The notes below the pieces were generated by a model. The model was not told the origin of the DNA and made no database searches. It saw only the letters and a list, made by a program, of their open reading frames with translations. 64,000 nt of DNA from Odiellus spinosus (lineage: Eukaryota > Arthropoda > Arachnida > Opiliones > Phalangiidae): NCBI GenBank assembly GCA_963920705.1, contig OY987233.1, forward strand, positions 10,713,459-10,777,458, read 5' to 3'. Position numbers and translations under genes: made by a program. Numbering within the stretch: the first letter of the stretch is position 1; every line of letters starts with the position of its first letter. Shown in pieces: positions 1-13,141 of the stretch.

Positions 1-15
1 CAACTACGTGTTTGA

Positions 16-31
16 CCACTAGGGGGCGCTA
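16..31 (+). promoter_or_regulatory. CTCF-like motif
   Basis: The sequence CCACTAGGGGGCGCTA differs at one position from the usual vertebrate CTCF core, CCACCAGGGGGCGCTA. A motif this GC-rich stands out against the AT-rich surroundings. Whether it is bound cannot be told from sequence. Similar motifs occur at 8730-8745 (minus) and 10276-10291 (plus). Confidence 0.45.
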
Positions 32-114
32 ATTTGTTTTAGAATCGACTAACGGGATTAGCATAGGGAATTAATTTGAGGGTCAAGGAAAATAATTTTT
101 ATCCCTTTCAGACT

Positions 115-2410
115 TAATCCCCCTAAAGACTAAAATAGACCAAAAGAGGTCAAATTTACAGGGAATGTGAATGCACGACGAGACAGGCGAGATCTTATAC
201 TACAATTTAAATCCTAATTATTATAAAAATTAACCGAAATTAAGTCGATTTAAAACTGATTTAAAATTGACAAAAATATCTGAATTAAGAAAGAAGGTAA
301 TGCGGATAAACTAAGTAAAATAATCAAAATGGATTAAATTATTAAGGCATCTAATTAAAAGACAAGACAGAAGAGAACTTAAACTACAATTTAAAACGAA
401 TCATCATTAAATTTAATAAAAATTAAACGTGTTTATAGTTAATGAAAAATGATATCTCCGTCATACTACCCAATATCATTTTTTCATTAACTCTATAAAA
501 GCGTATAATTTTGATTAAATTTAATGATGATTAGTTTAAAATTGTAGTTTAAGTTCCCCTCTGTCTTGTCGTGTGCTTAGATTCCTCAAAAATTTAATCA
601 ATTTTAGTTATTTAACTTATTTCTTCAGGTATTCTTATTTAATTTAGATACATTTGTCAATTTTAAATCAGTTTTAAATCAACTTAGTTTTGATTAATTT
701 TTATAATCATAAGGTTAAAATTGTAGTATAAGATTCCATCTGTCTCGTCATGCCTTAACATTTCCCGTAAATTTGGCCTATTTTGGTCTATTTTAATTTT
801 TCAAAATTACACGTGTTTATAGTTAATGAATGATATCTCCGTCACAGTCATATCATTTTTCATTAACTCTATAAAATCGTTTAATTTTGATTAAATTTAA
901 TGATGATTAGTTTTAAATTGTAGTTTAAATTCTCTTGTCTTGTCGTTTAATAAGATTCCTCAATAATTTAATCAATTTTGATTAACTTAGTTTATCCGTT
1001 ACATTCTTCAGATATTTTTTGTCAATTTTAAATCAGTTTTAAATCGACATAATTTTGATTATTTTTAATAAAAATTGTAGTATAAGATCTCGTCTGTCTC
1101 GTCGTGCAATAACATTCCCCGTAAATTTGACCTATTTTGGTCTATTTTAATTTTTAAACAAGACTCCAAACTTATTAGACAGTATAATGGAGTTATGAAA
1201 ATTTAGTTGTGTTGAAAAATTAAAATAGACCAAAATAGGCCAAATTTACGGGAAATATTAAGGCATGACGAGACAGATGGAATCTTATACTACAATTTTA
1301 ACCTTATGATTATAACCTTGCTTAAATTCCTCAAGAATCTAGTCCATTTTGGTTATTCAACTTTTTTCCGGTACATTCTTATTTAATTCAGATATTTTTT
1401 TCAATTTTAAATCACTTTTAATTCAACTTAATTTTGATTAATTTTCATAATCATTACGGTCAAATTGTAGTACAAGATTCCATCTGTCTCGTCATGGGTT
1501 ACTATTCCCTGTAAATTTGGCCTATTATGGTCTATTGTAATTTTTGAACTGTCTAATAAGTTTGGAGTAATGTTCAAAAATTAAAATAGACCAAAATAGG
1601 TCAAATTTAAAAAGGAATGTTAACGCACGACGAGAAAGGCGAGATCTTATACTACAATTTAAACCTAATCATTATAAAAATTATTTGAAATTAAGTTGAT
1701 TTAAAACTGATTTAAAATTGACAAAAAATATCTGAATTAAGAAAGAACTAAGTTAAATAATCAAAATGGATTAAATTATTGAGGAATTTAATTATAGACA
1801 GGACAGAAGAGAACTTAAACTACAATTTAAAACTGATCATCATTAAATTTAATCAAAATTAAACGTGTTTATAGTTAATGAAAAAATGATATCTCCGTCA
1901 TACTACCAATATCAATTTTTCATTAACTCTATAAAAGCGTTTAATTTTGATTAAATTTAATGACAATTAGTTTTAAATTGAAGTTTAAGTTCTTCTCTGC
2001 TTAAATTCCTCAAGAATCTAGTCCATTTTGGTTATTTAACTTATTTTTCCGGTATATTCATATTTAATTCAGATTGTTCTTGTCAAATTTAGAATCAGTT
2101 TTAAATCAACTTAATTTTGATAAATTTTTATAATCATCATGTTCAAATTGTAGTATAAGATCCCATCTGTCTCGTCATGCATTAACATTCCCTGCAAATT
2201 TGGTCTATTTTGGTCTATTTTCATTTTTGTACACAATTAAACTTTCATGTCTCCATTATACTGTCTAATAAGTTTGGAGTCTTGTTCAAAAATTAAAATA
2301 GACCAAAATAGGTCAAATTTACGGGGAATGTTAACGCATGACGAGATCTTGTACTACAATTTAAACACAATTATTATAAAATTGAATCGAAATTAAGTCG
2401 ATTTAAAATT
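115..2410. repeat. Palindromic repeat array, copy 1 (family P)
   Basis: This stretch is built from two alternating inverted modules. One has arms ending in TTTATAGTTAATGAAAAA and its complement around a short GATATCTCCGTCA centre, near 460, 840 and 1900. The other has arms with AAAATAGACCAAAATAGG and its complement around a TTAGACAGTATAATGGAG-type centre, near 1175, 1550 and 2265. The modules are joined by segments containing GACGAGACAGACGAGATC-like and ACTACAATTTAAA-like words in both orientations. The same modules recur at about 58,900-60,345. No coding sequence is visible here. It probably lies in the last intron or 3' flank of PPP1CB. Confidence 0.85.
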
Positions 2411-2610
2411 GGCCTGAATTAATAACGTACCTTGTTCTATATTGGGGGTATTATGTCCAAAGGGGATATATTTTGGAAGGATATTGGTCGGATATCAATT
2501 ATCTTAAAAATTTGCCACTAATTTCCTAAAATGAATTCAATTCGTGACACCGTACGATTGTCATTCTAGAATATCAGAAATGGGAAGATTTTCAGAAGGT
2601 TTTACTTTCA

Positions 2611-4598
<1,988 letters not shown>

Positions 4599-4619
4599 TT
4601 TTTGCTGCGAATGAGGGAG

Positions 4620-4627
4620 TGACGTCA
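4620..4627. promoter_or_regulatory. CRE (TGACGTCA), proximal
   Basis: A perfect palindromic cAMP-response element, TGACGTCA, lies 22 bp upstream of the PPP1CB start codon, so it is in the 5' UTR or core promoter. CREB/ATF-family binding is established for this octamer; use here is inferred. Confidence 0.55.
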
Positions 4628-4656
4628 GTTTTGGCGATAGATTAAGGACGTTTTTG

Positions 4657-4664
4657 TGACGTCA
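4657..4664. promoter_or_regulatory. CRE (TGACGTCA), distal
   Basis: This is a second perfect TGACGTCA, 37 bp from the first (start to start) and within 70 bp of the PPP1CB ATG. It is flanked by GTGACGTCAC, which extends the palindrome to 10 bp. Confidence 0.55.
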
Positions 4665-5186
4665 CTAAAAATTGACAGGGCTTCCGCTCATTAACATAAT
4701 CACGTGTTATTATTAATTTTGAAATAGTAGCGGCTAAAAATATTGATATTATCAAAGTTTATCGCTTAGAATAAACTAGGTTTAATGTTCTACTGATTCC
4801 AATGAGGCATAAACAGAAATTGAAAATATTTAAGTCAGAAACAGCCCGCGGGTCAACGCCTAGAGAAAAACTGGCGGGAATCATGTTTCCGGCCAATCAC
4901 ATGTCAGCTAGTAGATAATCACGTGATTTTATGAGCAATCTCATTTCCCACGAAATTCGAATTGACTATTTTGTAATAAACATTACGAAATTTCCGAAAT
5001 ATAATTATTTTTAATATCATATTTAATTATTACAAAGGCTGTATATTACGCGCAGTACCCGTCTTTCTTCAAGTCTTCAGTGAAGGAGAAGCTTAGGCCA
5101 ACCAGAAATATTTACCTTTGACATTTCCTACTACTACATACCTCTACACCACTCTTCATTAGAAATAATGAACTAGCTAGAAATAA

Positions 5187-5902
5187 TTAAAGGGAGAATG
5201 CAATCTAACAAAAGTTATTTTTATCGATTAAATAGGCCTAATCCTCCAGTAAAAAAATTACAAGCCAATATAAGAACTAGAATTCAATTTAAAACTTCCC
5301 CAGAAAATAGGCTTATCTGGATTCATGGAGATACTGAATTTCTTCACATTGAAGGGTCAGAGAACAACCAAATGTTATTGGAAATCTGTGTGGAGATCTC
5401 GCTTAAATGGGCAGACCTTTGCTCATTTATCTCTGACCCAAGCAAGGAGGATCAGAGAAGGAGAGGAAATGTGGGGATGGCGCGGTTCCTACTGCGTCGG
5501 CCTAAACTCCCACTCTGGGAGAACGGGGGTAGAGACGTTTCGTGGTAAAATGTTGTCGCGTGGGTAAAACGAATCCTTTATGAGACGCGCTAGCTAGCGA
5601 CCACGTGACAACAGTTTACCTCGAGAATTTCCTATCCCCCCTTTCCACCCGAGTGGGAGGTTGGCTCTTCTCTCTCTAACTCAACGCAGCCCCACATTTC
5701 CTCTCCTTCTCTGATCCTCCTTGACCCAAGTCACCAACAATGCCAAGAAAATCAGGATGTCCATTAATCCAGCTAAGCCTATTTTCTGGGAAAGTTTGAA
5801 ATGTTTCTAATTTAATTGTTGTTTGTAACTTTTTTCTCAGGTGAATTAGACCTATTTAAAAGATAAGAAATCGATAAAAATCGATTAGGTTGCATTCTTC
5901 CT
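5187..5902. repeat. Foldback element, family FB copy 1 (with nested MITE)
   Basis: The left arm starts TTAAAGGGAGAATGCAATC and runs through TTATCGATTAAATAGGCC and AAAATAGGCTTATCTGGA. The right arm, from about 5745, is its reverse complement and ends near ATTAGGTTGCATTCTTCCT. The right terminal TTAA is lost. A 281-bp element is inserted in the middle (5443-5723). The whole element sits between PPP1CB and the RIOK3 3' end. Confidence 0.85.
5443..5723. mobile_element. Nested MITE with long perfect inverted ends
   Basis: The ends are inverted over about 34 bp, left end CAAGGAGGATCAGAGAAGGA. A target duplication ACCCAAG flanks it (5436-5442 and 5724-5730; 8 bp if a shared terminal G is counted). 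It has no transposase. It is inserted inside foldback copy 1, so it is younger than that element. A 7-8 bp duplication suggests a hAT-type mobilising enzyme; this is inferred. Confidence 0.8.
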
Positions 5903-6219
5903 AGGACCTACTAGTTTAAATAGGTCCTTTAAAATCAAATCTTTAATTGTGTTACGCAAAATATTCCTTTATTTTCGAGCAATATTATTGCATTTTACAT
6001 TCCCTATCATTTTCCTTCATTATTCTTTCGAGAAATAAACATTTGGTAGGTGAAATAAAACCATTTCTAAGGAAAAAGAATTGAAAACAAAACTGCGCTG
6101 CTTTTGCGCTTAAAATTTAGATAGGGCTAATAATTTAACAGTGCTTTCTATTAGTTTTTTATCTCAGGCATTAATAAAAAATTTAAAATTTTGTTATTTC
6201 AGCAGTTTAGATTGATAAT

Positions 6220-8302
6220 TTAATTTGCTGCCGCTGTTTCCACAGCCGTACAGTTAACAATATCGCCTTTCGCACTCTGTTGAGAGCATTTTATAAATAA
6301 TGTTTCAAAAACATCAGTCGCGTGTTCGTCTCCACCGTGAGCTAAAATTTCTTCGTTTCTTTCGTAACTTTGAATCTGATGAAGTTTCAAAGATCATATT
6401 TCTGATAAATTTGGGTGTTTGGATATTATATTACCTCTGAAAGTAGCTCGGCTCCTTCTCCCGGTAATTCTATACCCGATATCTCGGTAAACAATTCTTT
6501 CGCATTAGGAACATCTGGTAAGCCTTGCTTCGAAAAAAACTGAAACAAAAGCGTTTATAGTTTGCTTCATTTCAAGGTCGTTTAGATTTGAATCGGACAC
6601 AAATCTAAGATTATTTCAAATTTTTCTTACCTTAGAAATATTCTGGCAATCGCGATAAAGAAATTCAAGAGCATGTGGATGCGTTGGTTCCACCGATTGA
6701 CTGACGTCAATAACCCAAACCTGACTGTTATGCCAAAGCAAGTTATACTCGCTCAAATCAGCGTGAACTAATTGACACTGGTTATAAAGTCTCTTCATTA
6801 TCTAAATAAAACAAAAAACAATATTAAACCCATTAATATTAAAGATATATAAATGATATAGAACCTCCAACGTCTGAGAATAAGCGTGCGACATTTGTTC
6901 CGTGTTTAATTTAACTTCTTTCAATTTTGGCGCTGGTTTTTGATCATTTCCAATAAAAGTCATAAGTAAGACGTGTTTCTTCAAGGTCACCACTTCGGGA
7001 CAAGGAATTCCAGCTTTCCGCATTCGATTCAAGTTGTGCATCTCTTTCTCAGCCCACATATGGATCACTTTACGAGGATTTTGATTTTTAAAACGATCTC
7101 GGAATCGATAATCTTCTCGGATGTACTTGTCTCGATTTTTGAATTCGTTAAGAGTCGTTTTAAATACTTTAACGGCGCATTCTGACGGAACTACTTGCGT
7201 ATTATTTCTAAAATAAGGTTTCTATTTAGATTCGCACGAGCAATTTAAGTAGATAGTTAAGTATCGTAAGTACTCACTGTCCTCCAGTTGCGTGGAAAAC
7301 GACGGCTTCTTTACCGGTACTCACGCAGCCATTAATTGATTCCAAAATATCATTATTTACGAGTTTGTATAATATAAGTCTTGTTTTTGGATCGAGTACT
7401 TGTTCCTGATAAAGTAAACGAGATATTAATTAAATTAAGGCTTCGGGAGTAATCTTAATGATTTGCAAATTAAACAGCTTACCGCAGTTGATTTTTCCTT
7501 CTTATCGTGAAGCCTTTGTGAACGTTTTTCAATTTGTTTAGAGTGTCCCTTTAAACTGTTATAAACATTATTCGATAGTTTCATATCAAAACCGCCTCCA
7601 TCTCCGGTGGAAATTCCAGGAGGAAACTATATGGTCACATTTAAAATTAGAGTTCTATCTTCAATTTAAACTTAGTTATTCTTTTAAACTTACTTCCATT
7701 ACGCGACAAGCGTTTCTACGTCCGCAAACTGTTAAATCGTGCTTAGTTGTGATAACGTTTCCTTGCTTAGCTATTCCACTTTTTCCAATATTGGGAGACT
7801 GTTTTTGATCTTTTTCAAACGAGTCCCAATGTTTTGCCATCGGTAAATCACCTTCTTCGTCTTCATCAGAAGAATATTCAGCTCCCTCTGGCAAGCAACG
7901 ATATTTTTCAAATGATAAAGAAACTTTGCTAACCCCGTTGAATTTATGTTCTTTCTGGGCGATAATTTCATCATGTTGCCTGTCAAACTCCATTTGCAAA
8001 CAACGAGCTAAAAACTCGTCGCTATCGCAATCAATTTCATCCGAAACTTCGTCACTTTCTTTATTTTCTTCAATCAATGGTGCAGCCCTTTTTATATTAT
8101 TTTCAAAACCAAGTTAGTTTAGCTTTTTCCAGTAATTTTAAAAGAGAACTTACCGTTTTTCAATTTCATTCATATAATTTATATTTTCTTCTGATTCTAA
8201 AGTTTTTGCCAATTCTTCACTCATAACATCAGAGAGTGATACTGTTTGGGTAACCGTTTTACTAGGTTGGCCCCATGGACATGATTTTTTCGGGGATTCC
8301 AT
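6220..8302 (-). CDS. RIOK3: RIO kinase 3, atypical serine/threonine kinase
   Basis: Eight coding exons: 8154-8302, 7694-8087, 7483-7626, 7278-7405, 6865-7207, 6631-6801, 6435-6539 and 6220-6375. They sum to 1590 nt, 529 aa, close to human RIOK3 (519 aa), with all phases matching. The start [14 protein letters not shown] fits the RIOK3 N-terminus (PKxxCPWG). Order: acidic regulatory N-region with [20 protein letters not shown] and [29 protein letters not shown]; nucleotide loop STGKEAVVF (about 258); ATP-site Lys in AVKVFKTT (about 284); hinge-side [16 protein letters not shown] segment; catalytic HADLSEYN (Asp about 401); metal-binding [13 protein letters not shown] (Asp about 418). RIO kinases act in cytoplasmic small-subunit maturation, and RIOK3 has also been linked to signalling. 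It is divergent from MNS1 across 573 bp. Confidence 0.96.
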
Positions 8303-8875
8303 GTGTGGATGCGTACGGCGGCTTTCGATGATATAACTTAACTAAACACATAATATTGATTATTTTTATTTCCTAATCGTGACTCAAATTATGCAACAAC
8401 TGCAGCGAAGCCTAAAACTGTGTGATAATGATAATTGTGCAATCATATTTGTCTAAGCCTTGGTCGTAGTTCATTCCATATTTTTGTTGAAAGAATGCGT
8501 AATTATATAAAAGATTTAAAACTTTGCTACTTACCAAAACACTTAAAATTGGTTTATTTATAAAAATTAAAAAGGTTATTTGGAAACTAATAACTAATTA
8601 AAGATAAAAACTAATTAAATTTGCGCAACCCGAAAATTTCCCGACGAGCCGAGACCTTGAAGGTCTCCACTACCAAATTCATTGGTTGAAAATAAGGATG
8701 ACACATTTCTGCCGTATGTGATTGGATATTAGCACCCCCTAGCCCTAGCGGTGACAGCTGGTGTCAAAAGCCATGCAAAAGCGCAGGTAGCTTCGTTGCG
8801 TAGTTTGGGCGTAATTTAAAATTTTGACAGTACGTAAACAATAACATAAACTAGGGTCAGACTAAATTATTAACT
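8303..8875. promoter_or_regulatory. Shared divergent promoter interval RIOK3 / MNS1
   Basis: This 573-bp gap holds the 5' ends of two oppositely transcribed genes. It contains two inverted CCAAT boxes (ATTGG near 8681 and 8721), a GACCTTGAAGGTC near-palindrome near 8651, and a CTCF-like motif at 8730-8745 (minus). No convincing TATA box or RFX X-box was found. Confidence 0.6.
8730..8745 (-). promoter_or_regulatory. CTCF-like motif in divergent promoter
   Basis: On the minus strand this reads GGGCTAGGGGGTGCTA, matching the AGGGGG..GCTA core of CTCF sites. It is weaker than the site at 16-31. Confidence 0.3.
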
Positions 8876-10264
8876 ATGTTTAGATACGATAAAGCCGCGG
8901 TAAATCAAGTGGAATCGTGTAAAAAAACGCAAGACGATAAGTTTTTCCGAGCTTATTATGATTATGAAAATAAAATCGACGAAGTCAGGTTGAAGAGACG
9001 TTTGCAAGAAGAAAGGAAAATATTCGATACCCTAGAAAACGAACGATTAAAACAAGTGGAAAAGGAACAGAAATTAGTTGAGCAAGAAGAAAAACGTCGC
9101 TTAGCTTGGCTAAAAGATGAACAAAGATTGAAAGAACTCAGAGAAATTAAAATGCGACAACTTGTAAGGGAAAACAGTCCTGAAATTCGAGACCTGGAAT
9201 CAAAACTTAAATTAGCCTATATAAACAAATTACGGGCGACTCAGATTCGAGAAAAAGAGTTTGAAAAAGCCAGGAACCAAGAAAAGGAAAAGGAAGAGAG
9301 ACAATTTCTGGCTATGGAAATTGAGGCAGCTCAATTAGAAGATCAAATTGAAAATGAAACTGTATCACTCAATAAAATTAAGTATCAAAGAGATTTACTG
9401 GATCAAGTTAAGAATCAACGAGAACAAGCAGAAGAAGAAGCCATGATACAATTCATCAAAGACAAAGCCATGATTGACGAAATTGTCAAACAAATCGTAG
9501 AAGAAGATCAAAAGTTCTTGGAAGAAGAATTTTTCAAACGAGAACAATTCAAAGAAGAAATTGATCTTTTCCTGCAATCTCAAGAACTTCAAAAGAGATG
9601 CGAAGCGGCGCGCATCGAGGAAGAAGACAAACGTATACTGGAATATTTGAAAGAGAATGAAATGAAAGAAAAGCGGCGCCAAGAAGCTTTCATTGAAAGA
9701 CTAGAACGGGTTCAAAAAATGCAAAACTTTGTTTTCAATTCCTTGGAAAAGTACCGTAAGGATACGACTGAAGAGGAGGAACTGAGATTCGAGATTGAAA
9801 TGGCCAAGAGAGAAGCGGAGGAAAAAGAAAAAGAAAGAAGAGCTCTGGAAAAACTGATGCGAGAGAGGCTGGAATTAAGATGTACTTTGAACGAACAATT
9901 AAGGTTAAAAGAAGCCAAAATCAAGGCTGAAAAGTTGGAGGATGAAGAATATAAAAAGAAAATACTAGCTAGGATGGCTGAAGAAGAAAAATTGGAACAA
10001 ATGACCCGTCAAAAGAGACGGTTGAAACAATTAGAACATCGGCGAGAAGTTGAACGAATGATTCTAGAAAAACAAAAGAAGAGAGAGGAAGAAAGATTAA
10101 GAGAAGTGGAAGAAATAGATAAGTTGAAACGCGCCATACAATTCAGACAAAATATAATTCAAGAAGAACGTTTGAAATTATTAACAGAACACGCCAATAA
10201 ACTATTGGGCTATTTGCCAAAGGGTATTTTCAGCAAAATGGAACTGCAAGAGTTAAATTTGTAA
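8876..10264 (+). CDS. MNS1: MNS1, meiosis-specific nuclear structural protein 1 (axonemal coiled-coil protein)
   Basis: A single uninterrupted exon of 462 codons (human MNS1 495 aa). MNS1 is a microtubule inner protein of ciliary and flagellar doublets, needed for sperm flagella and motile cilia in vertebrates. The protein is almost wholly Glu/Lys/Arg-rich coiled coil of the trichohyalin/plectin-homology type. Family landmarks are VRENSPEIRDLESKLKLAYI (about 98-117), KDKAMIDEIVKQIVEEDQ, RLKQLEHRREVERMI and the C-terminal EERLKLLTEHANKLLGYLPK followed by GIF. An in-frame TAG lies 21 bp upstream of the ATG with no intervening ATG, supporting this start. Absence of introns contrasts with its intron-rich neighbours; retroposition or simple intron loss are both possible. 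A polyadenylation signal follows within 30 bp. Confidence 0.93.
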   Translation: MFRYDKAAVNQVESCKKTQDDKFFRAYYDYENKIDEVRLKRRLQEERKIFDTLENERLKQVEKEQKLVEQEEKRRLAWLKDEQRLKELREIKMRQLVRENSPEIRDLESKLKLAYINKLRATQIREKEFEKARNQEKEKEERQFLAMEIEAAQLEDQIENETVSLNKIKYQRDLLDQVKNQREQAEEEAMIQFIKDKAMIDEIVKQIVEEDQKFLEEEFFKREQFKEEIDLFLQSQELQKRCEAARIEEEDKRILEYLKENEMKEKRRQEAFIERLERVQKMQNFVFNSLEKYRKDTTEEEELRFEIEMAKREAEEKEKERRALEKLMRERLELRCTLNEQLRLKEAKIKAEKLEDEEYKKKILARMAEEEKLEQMTRQKRRLKQLEHRREVERMILEKQKKREEERLREVEEIDKLKRAIQFRQNIIQEERLKLLTEHANKLLGYLPKGIFSKMELQELNL

Positions 10265-10275
10265 TTGTTGGATTA

Positions 10276-10291
10276 GTCACTAGAGGGCGCC
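10276..10291 (+). promoter_or_regulatory. CTCF-like motif after MNS1
   Basis: GTCACTAGAGGGCGCC lies 12 bp after the MNS1 stop codon and directly before its poly(A) signal. It resembles the CTCF core (CACTAGAGGGCGCC). Confidence 0.35.
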
Positions 10292-10297
10292 AATAAA
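10292..10297 (+). terminator. Poly(A) signal of MNS1
   Basis: AATAAA 28 nt after the MNS1 stop, the first such hexamer in the 3' flank. It implies a very short 3' UTR. Confidence 0.7.
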
Positions 10298-13141
10298 AGG
10301 GTCCCTTTAATGATGTTTTCTCCTTAATACTCTTAAGAAATTTTGCCATAGACTGATCAAACTAAAGTTTGAGCCAAAATAAGTACCCCACATATATCCA
10401 TTAGCCTATTAATTCGTTTTAGCTTTAAGCTAATGACTGGCCAATCTTGCGACTCAAACGGATGGTGGTAGCTTGAAACTCTCCCAATGCATGCTGGAAC
10501 ATCCTGGTTCCTGTCAAGAGGAATGAGGTGGGGTAGGGAGAATTAATTAGGTTTTCCCGCGAGGTGGCGTAGGGCTTCAAATTTCTATCTCTCTCTCCCG
10601 TATAGTGTTGAATACGAAGGGCTATAGGGAACTCAAACTTACAGGTGAAGAATTAATAGGCTTGTGATATAACTTATTGACACTGCACGAAAACAAAAAT
10701 GATTTAGGTAAACTCTCAAGGAATATTTTAATTCCTCCTACTATACACTTGTGCGAAAACAACACGAGGACCAAGTTAATATATTTTTGTTTGTTTTCTA
10801 CATAATTTTGGTTTTGATAATCCTAACAGATTTTTTTTCACAATAAATTTTCATCTCGTCAGAATCTAGGCATTAACACTCTTTAACTGTACATTTTGTT
10901 TCTTTGTTTTTATATTTACAACGAGGGAAGGATGGGAGATTGAAAATTAGATTGTTTATAGGGTTTTATATCATTATACGTTATTATTTTAAAATAAAGA
11001 TTATTATTTTACCTCTGCGTACATTTTTTTTAGAGTTTTTGTATTACAATAATAAAACTATCCAACGGATGCCGGTTCGAGGGAATTAAAGGGGATATTT
11101 ATTTGTAGTTTACATTGATCTTATTCTTATTTGTTTCAAAGCACCAGAATTTTGAAGCTTTTATTAGTTATTACCTTTTTTGTACGCGATTTTTTAAATT
11201 ATTGAGTCAGACTAATACTCTTCGTAAACCCGAGGTTTCGCAAAAAGAGTAAGAAATTATAAAAACGATTTTCTTTTCCCCTACAATCTACGAAACTTTA
11301 ACTACTTAAAAAGTTCATAATTAAAACGAAAAACGTGTTATTTGGGAAAAAGACTCATTTAAACTCACTGTTGGTTTCACAGATTTAGTTGGTTTTGGAA
11401 AAATGAAATTGTAAAATTGCTAAAATAGATGGCGTGACCCTATAATGATAAAGCTAAGACTGCCTATCCATCTCTAGGGTTTTTAAAAGCGGCCAGAACT
11501 GACTGAAACCTAGCATAAGTTACTTTTGAATGGTTTCTCAATGATTTCAAATAGCCAAGCCTAACTGGAGCTAAGACATAAAATGTTTTTACGGGTATTT
11601 TAACAGTCCTTATGCGCTTAAAATAACGTTATTCGTCTTAATTATAACTTTAATGGACTAGACTTAAAATTAAGTTAACGATATAAAAACTTCATGGAAT
11701 AATGGGAATGGTGCGAACTTTACAAGGAATTGAAGTTAAACGTTTTCATTTCGGGGTTTTAAACACTTAAATATAAGCGGTACGGCTCCTACATATGTTT
11801 ATTTTATTATTTTTGTTTAATTATATCCAAACTATTATTTGTATCACAATTTTTCTATTTTTTTTCTCTACGAACCTATTTTTATACTCCTCATTTCGCT
11901 TTTTATTTCATTAAATATTTTGTTATATTCTTTCTAAGTTTCTTCTTAACTATAATACAAGATTTGTTAACCTCGTCATTTCATTTAATCAACGGGTTTT
12001 CCGTTCGTTAGTCAATTCACTTCTTAACTACTTATCGTGATTTTAAAAATTTAGTGTTGGCTTGCAACGTAATAAAAACGTTACCGATATCAAGGTTTCA
12101 CCAAATATGATGAAATTTAGAAAATATAAACTGATATTTTTGGTTTTGAAGTCATTTTCTTATAGAGGTTCTTAAGCGAAAGCTATTTTTAATTTTTGGC
12201 TCGAAAACAATTAAGTAAAAAACGCCATCTATCGTTATTTTGGTGCGAAATTAAAATATTTACGATAAACTGACGTCTGAAGCGCCACCTGTCGTTATTT
12301 ATGCGCCAAAATCGAACTTTCATCACAAAAAAATGACGTCAGGAACGTCATCAATCGTTATTTAAGCAAGAAATTCAAAATTTTACACCCAAAAAAATCA
12401 TGTTACAAGCGTAATCTATCATAATTTAGACGGGAAATATAAACATATCAGTAAAACCTTAATATCAAGACGAATCCATCAGTAAATTAAATTAAAAAGG
12501 CGGGAAAATTAGAGTTAAACTGAGTATTAATGTTTATTTTTTTTTTTTCTCGTTTTTCAGTTCATTTTCAAAAATGAAATATTTGATTTGAATTTTTATA
12601 GAAAATATTTAAATGAAACCCTGCTTGGTATGAAAATACAAAATAAATTAAATTTCACGTAAAAAATGCGGAGAAAACGGGAAAAAATATATACAATAAC
12701 ATGGTAAACTTTTTTTTTAGAATTTATATTTTACGGTTTCCCGTAAACTTTTTCGGAGAATTGTTTTTTGTGACTTAAAAAACAAGTAAACCTATCTTTC
12801 GCTAGCACCAACTTTAAAAAAAAAAAAAAAAAAAAGGCCCAGAACCGTAAAAAAAAAAAAAACAAAAAACCTTAATCTTAATCGTAATAAAATAAATAAA
12901 TAATTATATTTTGAAAGTTCGAAATTTTTTTTAACTTTAAACTAAATAAAGTCAAAATATTTTGCGCCAAACTTGATTAAAATAATTTTCTGGTTGGTCC
13001 GCAAACTTTTTATATTTGGTTAAAAATTAAAACACGGTTTAAATTTTTGAAAATAAACCGTATTTTTTAAATTTTTGGTTAATTTTTTATCATACCTTTA
13101 TACTCTTGGGTGTAATTTTTAATTTTTTTTCATCCGAGGCT
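10298..13141. other. Gene-free spacer between convergent MNS1 and OXR1
   Basis: No conserved coding sequence was found on either strand. It contains AT-rich unique sequence, A-runs near 12,818-12,835 and 12,850-12,861, and a decayed tandem block at about 12,215-12,440. The left side of 13,142 should include the OXR1 3' UTR; its poly(A) site could not be fixed. Confidence 0.6.
12215..12440. repeat. Decayed tandem repeat, about four units
   Basis: Units of roughly 65 bp share CGCCATCTATCGTTATTT-like and GACGTCAGGAACGTCATC-like words with gradual divergence. Two units contain a TGACGT core. Confidence 0.45.

Noticed and set aside
2561-2605. Short minus-strand frame VKPSENLPISDILE, resembling the ILKPSEK start of the PP1-beta tail
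   Set aside because: There is no AG acceptor in the required position and phase before the GTA codon (the preceding bases are GAAA), and the match is only four residues.
8747-8875. Possible RFX X-box controlling MNS1 (GTTGC and GCCATGCAA words)
   Set aside because: Only half-site-like words are present, with no paired X-box of correct spacing.
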